From Prototheca cutis (lineage: Eukaryota; Chlorophyta; Trebouxiophyceae; Chlorellales; Chlorellaceae): a DNA stretch of 64,000 nucleotides. A program made the translations under genes and the position numbers. The notes beneath the pieces are model-generated. The model was not told where the DNA came from. It saw only the letters and a program-made list of their open reading frames with translations, and made no database searches. The number at the start of each line of letters is the position of its first letter. The stretch's first letter is position 1. Shown here piece after piece: positions 1-9,923 of this stretch. The stretch lies in NCBI GenBank assembly GCA_002897115.2, contig BCIH01000013.1, forward strand, positions 1 to 64,000, written 5' to 3'.

Positions 1-110
1 CGATGTCGTGAGATGCAATTGGGTTAAAATTGGCAAAATTGACGATGGCATGAAATCGATGTCATAAATGCAATTGGGTTAAAATTGGCAATGGCATGAA
101 ATCTGTTGCA
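1..110. repeat. Degenerate short repeat, copy block 1
   Basis: Two imperfect tandem units built around a core reading roughly ATGCAATTGGGTTAAAATTGG, preceded by ATCGATGTCAT-like sequence. The same unit recurs at about 366-466. AT-rich compared with the following helicase gene. No coding signal was seen; the open frame that crosses it looks fortuitous. Confidence 0.6.
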
Positions 111-365
111 CCCTCGCAACCCCAGCCTCCCATTTTCTGCATCCTACCGAGCCCCACAGTCCACATCAAGCCCCAGATCATCCAAACTCCCCTTTCCCCC
201 ATCCTATACTGTCCATGGGTTGCCGTTCCCCAGAGGACCACACCAATGACCGCCTCGTAGCGCTTCTCCACACTATATAACCCATGCCCCCAGCAGTATA
301 CGGGGGGATCATTTCTACAATACATGCTCTGCATCTTGTGTAACAACCTACTAGCGTAGTGAGTG
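111..365. other. Non-coding spacer between repeat blocks
   Basis: Moderate-GC sequence without a convincing open frame, splice signals or RNA gene. It separates the two blocks of the short repeat and lies downstream of the helicase gene's stop codon (633-635, minus strand). Confidence 0.4.
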
Positions 366-466
366 CACAACAAAATCGATGGCATGAAATGCAATTGGCT
401 AAATTGGCGATGGGATGGAATCGATGTCATGAAATGCAATTGGCTAAATTGGCAATGAAATGAATG
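366..466. repeat. Degenerate short repeat, copy block 2
   Basis: Two further imperfect units containing the core ATGAAATGCAATTGGCTAAA, clearly related to the block at 1-110 but with GGCTAAA in place of GGGTTAAAA. The arrangement suggests a small dispersed or interrupted tandem repeat just outside the GC-rich helicase gene. Confidence 0.6.
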
Positions 467-632
467 GCTAAAAGGGGGGGCTTGGCCCCAGTATACTAAC
501 AAGACATGCGTGGCGCGGCGGGCTGCCATGCCAAAATGCCCGCCGGGTCTCGGTCTTGCTGAGGGCCGCAGGCTTGGGTTTCGGCGTAGGTGCCGCTTGT
601 CTTGTGCATGGTGCCGCTCGTGTGCCGGCGCC

Positions 633-3600
633 CTACTGGCCGTCGGCGTCGCCCCAGTGCTCGCGCAGGTGGGGCGGCGGGTTGGTCATCACCAGGTCGT
701 ACTGGAGCAGGTAGGCGAACGTGGTCTTCTCGCCGTCGGCTTTGACGCCGGGGTTGGGCTGCTTCAGGGACTTGCACTGGGCGATGATGTTGCTGGCGGC
801 CGGGATGTTCGTCACCGCCGGCACATTGCGCTTCAGCGGGCAGTTCAGCACCGTCAGCGCCAGCAGGTCGTGGCCCACCGCGCGCATGTCGCAGTCGTTG
901 GACCTGGGCCGGCCGCGGCTGGGCCACTTGGAGCAGAGCCCCGGGGGCAGCCCGCAGAGGAAGCAGGCGTGGTAGGTCGGGAAATCGCAGTCCCTCTTGA
1001 GCGCGCGGGACATGGCGACGAGGCGCGCCTGCTGACACGCGCTCGCGTCGCCGACGGGGTGCTCAAAGTCGTCCAGCATGAGGCAGAACAGGCAGCACCC
1101 GCGGTCGCGCAGCCAGCGCACGCGCTCCCCGAAGCCGCGCAGGCCCAGGGCCTCGCGCTGCAGCGCGCGCTGGGGGGGCGTCAGCGCCGCCGCGGGCGTG
1201 CGGGGCGTGCCCGTCCGCAGCTCGTGGGTCATCCGCGCCGCCATGGCGGCGCCGTGGCGCTGCTCGCGCGCGACCGCCTGGGCGCCGCACACGTCGCAGG
1301 GCGCCGCGCCGCGCACCGCCGCGCAGCCGCCCGCCGCCACCGCGCCCGCCGCCGGGCCGTCCATGCACTCGGCCAGCACCGCGCGCCGGCACCGCGCGCC
1401 GCTCATCAGCGCGGCCACCTCCGCTGCCGCGGCGCGCGAGTCCTCCGCGCCCTCGCCCTGGCCGCGGCCGGCCCCCCCCGGCGCCGCGTCGCGCGGCCAG
1501 GTCAGCACCGTGCAGCGCGCGGGCTCGCCGCCGCGCCCCGCGCGCCCGCTCTCCTGCGCGTAGTCCAGCACCATGCGCGGCGTGCCGCGGTGCAGCACCA
1601 GCCGCACGCCCGGCGCGTCGACGCCGCACCCCAGCGCCGAGGTGGCCACGATGGCCCGGCGCGGCCAGGGCGCCGCGCCGGCGCCGACCCACGCGTCCAG
1701 CGCGTCGGCGCGGCCGCCCGCCTGCGAGTGGTACGCGGCGCAGCCCAGCGCGCGCGCCAGGTCGTTCGCCTGGTGCCGGGTGTGGCAGTACACCACGGCC
1801 TTGCCGTCGTCGGCCGGGCCGCCCAGCCCGTCGGCCAGCAGTCGCCGGATGCGGGCGTCGGCGTCGGCGGCGTCGGCGCAGCGCATCACCGAGTACTCCA
1901 GGTTGGGCCGCGTCGTCGCGGCGCGCACCGTCGCCGGCTCCAGGTACCAGGCGTCCTGGCGCAGCGCGGCCAGCAGCGGCGCCTGCATGCGCGGCGGCAG
2001 CGTGCCGGTGAGCAGCACCGTCTGGCGCGCGCGCGCCGCGACTTCGGCCAGCCCCGCCAGGCGCGGCCGGAAGTCGGACTGCGACAGCAGCACGTGGCAC
2101 TCGTCCAGGACCACGCGCCGCACCGCGTCGCCCGCCAGCTCCATCGCCGTCAGGAAGGGCCGGCTCGCCGCGCGGTCCGCGCTGACCACCACCAGCGGCG
2201 GGCGCAGGTCCTCCGCCGTGGGGTCGGGGTCGCCGGGCGCGGCGGGGAGCCAGACCTGGCAGGCCACGCCCGCCTCCCCGCACCGCCGCGCCACGTCCTG
2301 CACCAGCGACACGAACGGCAGCACCACCACCGTCACCCCCTCCCGCTCCGCCAGCGCGGGGACCATGAACAGCGCGCTCTTGCCGCCCGCGGTGGGCAGC
2401 ACCACCACCGCCGCCGGCGCCGTGGTCTGCGTCACCACGCGCAGCGCCACGCCCTGCTCCGCGCTGCGGAAGCCGGCGCCGGCGCCGTACAGGCGGCGCA
2501 GGGCGTCCGCCAGCGCCGCGTCGTCCACGCCGCCCGGCGCCGGCCGCGGGCGGCGTGTCGGCGGCGGCGCGGGGTCGCCGCCGTCCCCCGCGCCGGCGCC
2601 CCCCGCGGGCTCGTCGCCGGTCAGGAGCAGGAGGCCGTGGTAGGCCAAGGAGAAGCACTCCATGACCGTGATGGCGCGGGGAGCCAGGCCGTTGCACATG
2701 CCCGACCGCTCCTGCCCGTACAGCCGCGCGCCCGCCGCGGCGGTGTGGCCGAACTGGCGGTGCAGGCCGGCGTCGTCGTCGGCGAAGCCCAGCGCCCGGC
2801 GCTCCTCGGCGCCGCGGGGCAGGAAGCGGTGCGCGACGGCCTTGGCCATCTGGCGCCACACGCGCACGCCGAACGACGCGCGGGCCAGGTGTCGCCGGCC
2901 CAGGCGGTTGACCGCGTCGTACAGCCGGTCCGCGGGCCAGGGCAGACGCCCGTCCTCGCTGAACAGCAGGCGCCGGTCCGCGGGGCGCGCGCAGGGCAAG
3001 CCCAGCCGGGCGCGCACGGCGCGGACCGCCGGGTCCACCGCGGCCAGGTACAGCGTGAGGAGCCGCGTGACGCGGGGCGGCAGGAACCGCGGCGTGGCCT
3101 TGGACTGCGTGGTGCGCGCCTGGGTCTTGTTGTACCGCGTGACGAACATGGCCACGCCGTCGGGGCGCACGAACACGTCGCGCTCGGTGGCGTGGTTGTA
3201 GGCGGAGATGGACAGCAGCTCGGTGCCGCGCGGCGGCATGCCGCCGCAGAAGTAGAACAGCAGCATCAGCGACTCCAGGAACCGCTGCTGGCTGGCCAGG
3301 TAGCGGCGCAGGAACGCGGCGTCGGGGCCGGCCACGCCGTCCAGCGCGGCCAGCAGTCGGGGCGACGCCGCCGCGCGGCGGGCCGCCAGGTCCCGCAGCC
3401 CGCTCAGCCCGGCGTTCGGCTCGTCGACGTAGTTGTACCCGGGGCGGTGCTCGCCGATGCGGTCCCACAGCCCGTACAGGACGTCGTGCGGCAGCAGGCG
3501 CCGCAGCTCGGCTTCCACCCCCGCCGCCGCCGCGGCGTCGGCGCCCTCGGGCGGCTCGCCCAGGAGCAGGTCTCCCGCCAGCAGCCGCTCCGCGCGCTCC

Positions 3601-6600
3601 AGCTCGCCGAGCGCCATGCCCGACAGGCCGTCCAGCGACAGCGACACGTCCTCGAACACCAGCCGCGCCGCGCGCGGCGAGTGGGCGTTGGTCTCGCACC
3701 ACGACACCTTGGGCGCCGACACGTCCTCCTCCGAGCACACCATCGCGAACCGGCACTGCACCAGCAGGTGCGACACCACCGTGCGCGACGTGTTGCGCAG
3801 GTACGCCCGCGACTGGGCCTCCAGCTCCTCCTGCAGGCTCAGCAGGCAGTCGCTGCTCAGCCGGGCCCGGATGCAATCGAACGCACCGGTCGGCTTCCGG
3901 GGCGGCGGCACGGAGGCGGGCTGCTGGCGGCCGGGCGTGCGGCGCGCGGCGGCGGTCTGCCGGGCGTGTGTCTGCAGAGTCCGGGCGGGGGTGGGGGGCC
4001 GGGTTGGTCGGGCGCGGCCGCGCTCGCGACGGAGGAATGCGGGCGGCGGTGGACCGAGGCCGAGGCCCGGCGCTCGCGAGCTTTTGGCTCTTCACGCAAC
4101 CCCCCGTACTGCACACGCACGTACGCACGCGCGCGCGCGCGGCCCCGCTCACCTGGGACGCCCGCAGCAGGCCCCGGACGGCGGGCGTGGCCTTGGCCAA
4201 CAGCGGCGTGTACTGCGTCGTCGGGGACAGCAGCATGCGGTGGCTGTCGTCGGCGGCGGGCGTGGGTCCGACGGGCGTGGCGGCGGGTGCGGCGGACGAA
4301 AGTCCGGGTCGTGCGCTGCGCGCAGGGGAGGGGCCCGAGCGGGCCCCCCACAGAACGGCCGAGTGGCTGCCGGGGGGGGTCTGCCGCGCTCCGGGGAGCT
4401 GCGTGAGGGGCGGGGCGGAGGGAGGCCGGGCGTCGGACACGGCACCGGCCCCGCGATCGGACCCGGCCGCACGGGCGCGAGGAGGGCCGCGCCTGCCCCC
4501 GGTGGCGTTCCGCAAGCAAGCGAGCCGGCAAGCAAGCAAGCAGCCACCCACGCACCCTGTCACGACGCGGCGACGCCAGGCTGGCCAGACGGGGGGGCCG
4601 CCGCGGGGACGGCGCCTCCTCCCCCGGCTCCACCGCCGTCACCTCCTCCGCCGGCCCTAAGACGATGGCCTCCGCCGCGATGGCCTCCGCCACCGCCCGC
4701 GCCCTCGCCGCGTCGGCCCGGGCGCGCAGGGCGTCGTCGCAGTCGGCGGCGGCCGCCGCCAGGGCGCGGCCCGGCCCGGGCGGGGGCAGGCCCAGCTGGG
4801 CGCGGCGGCGCAGGACCGCGCGGCGCGTGACGTCGTGGGCCAGCAGCGCCTGGGCCACGGTGACGAGGCCGTACAGGAGCGAGCTGCACTCGTTGGGCGT
4901 GGCAAAGCCCTGGTCCTGGCTGACGCAGGCGGCGCCGGCGTAAAAGGCCACCGGCTCCGACCGCTCGTCCAGCACCTCGGCGAACAGCAGCTTCATGGAC
5001 AGGGCCAGCACCGCGTCGCGCAGCTCGCCCGCCGCCCCCGGCGCGTCGCCGGCCGCGGCGGCGTTCAGCACCTCCAGCGCCAGATTGAACCGGTCGGGGG
5101 CCAGGTCGAACGCGGGCGCAGCGCCGTCCGGGCCGTCGTCGCCGTCGCGCTGCAGCCACCCGAACAGGCACGTCCTGATCAGGAACACCAGCGCGCGCGC
5201 CCAGTAATCGGCGTACCTGCGCGGTCCGGCGGGGGCAGGGGTCGGCGCGCGCGCGGTCACGCGCCCCCCGAGACCGGTGGCCCCCCTCGCGCACAGGCCC
5301 GTCCCCAGAACACGCGACGCCCGTGCCCCCCCGGCTCGAGACCCCAGGACCGCGCCGGCTCACCTCTTGACGGTCGGGCCGTCCTTGCGCGCAAAGCCCT
5401 TGAGCGACACCTGGTTGCCCTCGGAAAAGTTGCCCAGCACGCGGCGCAGGAAGTGGTCCATGCCGGCGGCGACGTCGTGCGCCTCCACGACGAGGTCGAC
5501 GGCGGCGGCGTGGACGCGGCGCAGCACGGGCAGCGTGTCCGGGTCGTCCCGGCGCGCGGCGGCGCGGACGTTCGCGCCCGGCGCCGCCGCGGCGGCGCGC
5601 AGGTCCGGGAAGTGCATGCCCTGCAGCATGGCGGTCCAGCCCATGCGGTCCAGGAAGCTGTTGCTCATGCTGACCACGGGCGGCGGCGCGATGGGCTGGG
5701 ATGGCAGGTCGCGGGTGGCCGGCGGCTCGTCGGCCCGGGCCGTCAGCCAGGCCACGCGGGCCTCGGCGTCGGCGGGGAGCGCGGCCTGCGCGGGCGGGAG
5801 TTCGGAGGGGCGGGCTTCGGGCGGAGGCGCGGCGGGCGGCGGCGCGACACCCCGCCCTCGACAGGCACGCGCCACGGGCACGCGAACAAGACCACACGCA
5901 CACCCCGACTCCCGCACGCAGCAGAAAACAAACGCACACGCACCGGCTCCTCGCGGTCGGGGTCGGGCGCGACCGGCTCGGAGACGACGAACAACTGCAC
6001 GCTCCTTGTGTCCTCGTACAGGGTCTGCATCGTGACGCCGGTGGCGACGTCCGCGAACCGATTGACGCCGGCGCCGAGGCCGCCGTGCAGCGACCGGTAG
6101 TGCTTGCGCAGGTTGACGTGCGACATCGTGCGGAAGGCGCAGGCGTTACACATGTAGCCCTTGAGGAGCTTGAGGCCGGGGATGGCGGGCCGGCCGTCGG
6201 GCGGGTGGCACGCCGCGACCTTGCCGGTGCAGGCCCGGGCGGCGGCGGGGAGTGCGTCGATGACCGTGGCGGCCGCGGCGGGCGGCAACCCGTGCTGCGA
6301 GCGCAGGTGGTGGGGCAGGCGCTTCCACTGCACGGCGTGCCGGCACTCCTTGCACAGGACGACGTTGTGCTCGGGCATGTACTGGACCAGGTCCCTCACG
6401 TGGGGGGGCGGGACGGGCGGCAGCGGCGGCAGGGGGCCGGGCGGGTCCTGGGCGGCGCTCTGCGGCGGAACGGGTTGGGGGCCGATGTGGGCGATGTGGG
6501 TGGCAGGATCGGGCTCGGGCGCTGCCGGCCCGAACAGCGCGATCGGCGCGGCGATCACGGCGCGGGGGGTCACTGGGAGCGCGGATCCGGCGCGATCGGC

Positions 6601-6657
6601 GGGCGAGGGGCGCCCCGGGGCCAGGCTTGGCACGCGCCGCACGGTCCCTGCCACCAC
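633..6657 (-). CDS. Telomere-linked RecQ-like helicase with zinc fingers and recombinase-like segment
   Basis: Predicted superfamily 2 DNA helicase of the RecQ/telomere-linked-helicase (TLH) type. Exons I can phase: 6657-5944, 5785-5364 and 5216-4643; then about 4250-4153 and about 3925-633 (the last two acceptors are unsure). Exon 1 carries paired C2H2-like fingers (CKECRHAVQW...HHLRSQH, then CNACAFRTMSHVNLRKHYRSLH), as in the fungal DUF3505 group. The last exon, open from 3911, has near residues 227-390 a tyrosine-recombinase-like pattern (Arg in PPRGTE, RVWRQM, then FGHTAAAGARLYG). The helicase core follows: Walker A LPTAGGKSALF near 510, DECH near 604 and motif VI ESGRAGRGGE near 789. A Cys-rich tail (CCLFCLMLDDFEHP) closes the protein. 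Its GC content is far above the neighbours'. In fungi such genes sit next to telomeres. The family call is confident; whether it is active is unknown. Confidence 0.8.
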
Positions 6658-7239
6658 CCCCGGGGCAACCCCCCAGGTTCAAACTCCCAGCCGGCACCAC
6701 GCGCCCGGTACGCCCTGCCCATCTTCACCGATCAACTCACCGCGTGTTCGGGTGCGCCGTCCGGTCCGATCGGGGGCTCCTGCCCGTCCGGCCTCTGCTC
6801 GCGAGGCCCTTCGCGAGCGGGGGTTGCGGGGCCGGCGTCGGGGTCGCCATGGCCGCGATCCCGCCGTCTCCTGCTGGCCATGTATAGTTTTCAGGTCTGA
6901 ATGTCATGAAAAGTCTGCCGGACGGGCCGGGGAGGGCGGCTTGGGTGCCCTGGGGCAAAGCGGGTATCGGGAGCGGGTATCGGGAAATGGCCATTTTGGG
7001 CCATTTTACTGACACCCACGGCGCCGCGGCCCGGCACTCCCGGCTCTCGAACGCGGCTCAAAACATCNTTTTGGAACGAGTAGATCACAATAATGTGCGC
7101 AAAATGGGCAACGGACGCAGCGGCTGGAATAAAATTTTTTTCGTGAGCGGACCTCGGCCGACATCCGCAACTCGCTAGCTTTAGGCGTTTCCCATACCAA
7201 GCACAAACTTGTCGACAAAAGACTCTGGCAACACATTCC
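6658..7239. other. Intergenic region upstream of helicase gene
   Basis: Contains the presumed promoter of the helicase gene (transcribed leftwards) and the 3' flank of the small secreted-protein gene at 7240-7953. Base composition falls sharply near 6.9 kb from the very GC-rich helicase block to a more balanced composition. I see no further gene; open frames here lack recognisable domains. Confidence 0.4.
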
Positions 7240-7953
7240 TTATAAGAGTGCCTGAGCACTATTGTTACACTNGGCATTATGTCTAAGAGAATCGGGGAGT
7301 CNTGGCAACACAAACTCAGTCCAGGAAATGTCTACGTCGTAGAGGCAGACTACATGAATTCTCCTTCACCAGTTGGCGTAGGTAGCGTGAACCTTGACCA
7401 TAGTACCGTCACTCCTCTGCCAGGCAGCTTGAATGCTGTCGAAATCTACGCCCGTATAGAAGTAGTTCTCTTGGAAGATCATGTGGTCGTCTTGGCAGTC
7501 GGACTTTTCATATTCTAAGACCGTACGGTCACCTTTTCTGGTGAACTCCAGTTGAACCATTTGCGCCAGATCGCAGGGGACGGTGATGAGGATCATGGTA
7601 TTGCACCAAAGGATAAATGGAAGGTTGGTAAACTCGGCAAATGTTACCTTGAAGGGCACATGATCCGTGCATGCCACACCGCCGAGGTGGTCCATGATTG
7701 TACTGTTGGCGGCCACAGCATTGGCCTTCGCAAGACCCCTGGAGGTCGCCTCCTGCAAAGCAGGACAAAGCGGGACAGGACCATGACATGAATGTGAGTA
7801 CTGGACATTTTCCCATACGGAAAAATAGCGTTCCCATGCGGCTGGTTATTCCAGCTCCGCCCACATTTGCTTCCGGGAACCCACCGCGGGCTCCAAAGTG
7901 ACTGTCAACACCAGCGCCAGCGCGACCAACGAGCTCCGGAAGAACGGGGCCAT
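7240..7953 (-). CDS. Small secreted protein A (unknown family)
   Basis: Three-exon model with consistent phases: 7953-7885, 7752-7407 and 7331-7240, giving about 168 residues. Exon 1 encodes a clear signal peptide (MAPFFRSSLVALALVLTVT) and ends at a GT donor in phase 0; exon 2 ends in phase 1. The mature part has scattered cysteines (ACTDH, WCNTM, VPCDL, SDCQDD). It appears to be a divergent paralogue of the gene at 8976-9683, which has the same layout: signal-peptide exon, phase-0 intron, a long exon with an (E/D)C(K/Q)D motif followed by a tryptophan, then a phase-1 intron. I do not recognise a family. Exon 3 is the least certain part because it holds two ambiguous bases. Confidence 0.55.
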
Positions 7954-8975
7954 GTCTGCCACGTGCGATTAAGGGCAGGCCTTGTTTACTGGTGGAGTGG
8001 TGTCATTTGAGGACAGTCCTTTCAGGACAAGCCCGCAGAACTGCCTTTCGAATTCAAGGGCAGCGTGCCTCGCCCCCTTGCCACAGGGGGATGCCACAGA
8101 ACTGTCGCACCTGCTTAGAATGATAGTTACTGTGGTCGCGGCTCCGATATGCACGGTCCAACCAATGTGCAAAATCCGCCTTGCCTGTTCTTTGTGTCTA
8201 GAATTTAATACGATTGTCCATGTGTTGGCCGTCCGTGGCCCCGGTACACTATGGACGNGCGGAAATGACGCGGAACATTCGGAGGGAGTTCCCGGATCGG
8301 CGCGCGGCCCGAATGTGTGGTACGGAGGCCGCGATGCCTGACCGCACGTGTAATACTGCTCGTTTGCTCCTCTTTTCCTTCAAATACTCCCAAGAACTAT
8401 TTCTATTCATCGCATGGAATAAACCCTAACCCTCGGTTTAACCATTAAAGCGCGAGACGCACCATANGGAAGGGCAGGACGAGCTCTGAAAACGACCGGA
8501 AACTACCGAGGTTCGACGAACCCTAATTGGCACGCCTGTGGTCGTTCGGTACCCCTGCCGTGTCCACGCGATGCACCCCGGCAATCACCCTCATGCCGAG
8601 GTAAATCACTCACAAATTGGTCAATGTCACATGATTACATACTTCTAATGTGAATGGTAGTTGTACATATGATCATGCTGAGCAGCATGGGACGAATCCA
8701 GCTCCTGTCTGTTCGTGCACACGTTCTGGCACGCGCTGTCCGGATCGGGCATTCGTCCTGGGTATGATCACCGGAACCCGCCGGTGCTCGCGTGTTGGAA
8801 TGCAAGCATAGTAAGACCCGCGCCATTGTGACGTACGGTCCAAGTTTATATTGCGTGCCAAATCAGGCAGTGGGAAAAGGCTGCCAATCGGACATCAACT
8901 TGCCCTAGCCTTCACCGGGTTCCCTCCCCCGAACCATTAGCCCCGTTTTCCTTTACGCGTTGGGTGCTACGCGTC
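7954..8975. other. Divergent promoter region with a telomere-like motif
   Basis: About 1 kb separates the two divergent secreted-protein genes and probably contains both promoters. At 8421-8433 it holds AAACCCTAACCCT, one and a half telomere-like units. No open frame with recognisable domains was seen, although several short ones cross the region. Confidence 0.45.
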
Positions 8976-9683
8976 ATGGCGAAGCCTCTGACAACAGTTC
9001 TAGCCGTGGCCATTTTGGCCCTTGCTACAACGCTGGCGGTAAGAAGACTCTGAGCCCAGTTGGTTGCGCACGTTTGGGGCGGTCTCCGAGCTCAAGCAGG
9101 CAATGACGCCAGGACGAGTGCACTTGCTCACTTGGCTTCTCACCTGCCAACCCCGATAGGTCGCTGGAGCGGCGCCAGGNTCCGTGGGTTGTGCAAAGGG
9201 CACAATTCTGAGTGGGTGGTACGAGAAGAAAAAGTTGGACTTTATGGACGACTTCCAGCTCTACATGAACATCACAACGTCGTGCCAGGATCTGGAGTTT
9301 ATCAGAGTTAATTACATCGACCTCAATATGTATCATGATGCCCCTGAAATCAAATATTTCGATTTAAGGGAGTGCAAGGACAACACAGTCATTCTGACGG
9401 ATGACTGGCCCGATGCGAACAAGGGTGTCTTGGACTTGTGGGCCTCATGTCATTTCCTGAATGGTGAGATCAGGACTCTCTGGCCGACATGGATTGGCGA
9501 TCATGATGCTCGTAAATAGTCTGCTCACACAAATCTGGACTTGTAAAATGATTTGAAACAGCGTTCTTCTTGGAGCAGACCAGGAAGTGGGAAGAAAATC
9601 CAACCGATGGGGATAGTATTTGCATGCATATATTGCAAAGACAGTGTCCCATACAGTCCCCATGTGACGCTGAGAGCCATTGA
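8976..9683 (+). CDS. Small secreted protein B (unknown family)
   Basis: Three exons with consistent phases: 8976-9038, 9199-9463 and 9562-9683, about 149 residues ending at TGA. Exon 1 is a textbook signal peptide (MAKPLTTVLAVAILALATTLA) followed at once by a GTAAGA donor in phase 0. The mature part contains NITTSCQDLEF, FDLRECKDNTVIL and LDLWASC; the last exon adds three cysteines (ICMH, QCPI, PCDA), so disulphide bonding is plausible. It is divergent from, and apparently paralogous to, the gene at 7240-7953. The cysteine spacing is only loosely like that of small lectin-type domains, so no function is assigned. The start is fixed by the signal peptide. Confidence 0.65.
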
Positions 9684-9923
9684 CTCTCACAAGAGGGCTG
9701 CCCAGTATCCAAGGCCTTCTTCCATACAGGTCATGATATTTCCATCCTAGGAAATATCATGGGATTGTTTTCACTGCCCCAGATGGCAGTGAATCCAATG
9801 CACTTCAAGACTGCACGTCGCACGGGTTGTCACCACCGCAGCATCGACTGTAGGAATGGCCATCTGACCACTTCCCGCATGGTACTGTCATTGGAAGGCA
9901 GTCAGACACTCGACAGCTGTTCA

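Noticed and set aside
510..4406. Plus-strand open frame of 1298 codons
   Set aside because: Composition is Arg/Ala/Gly/His-rich without domains; it is the antisense shadow of the GC-rich helicase exons, which carry clear helicase motifs on the minus strand.
1063..4563. Second minus-strand open frame of 1166 codons
   Set aside because: Overlaps the helicase in another frame and is low-complexity; only a short part near 4150-4250 matters because it contributes a helicase exon.
8976..9683. Cyanovirin-type lectin for secreted protein B
   Set aside because: Only loose resemblance in cysteine placement (SCQDLEF, LREC); not enough residues agree to name the family.
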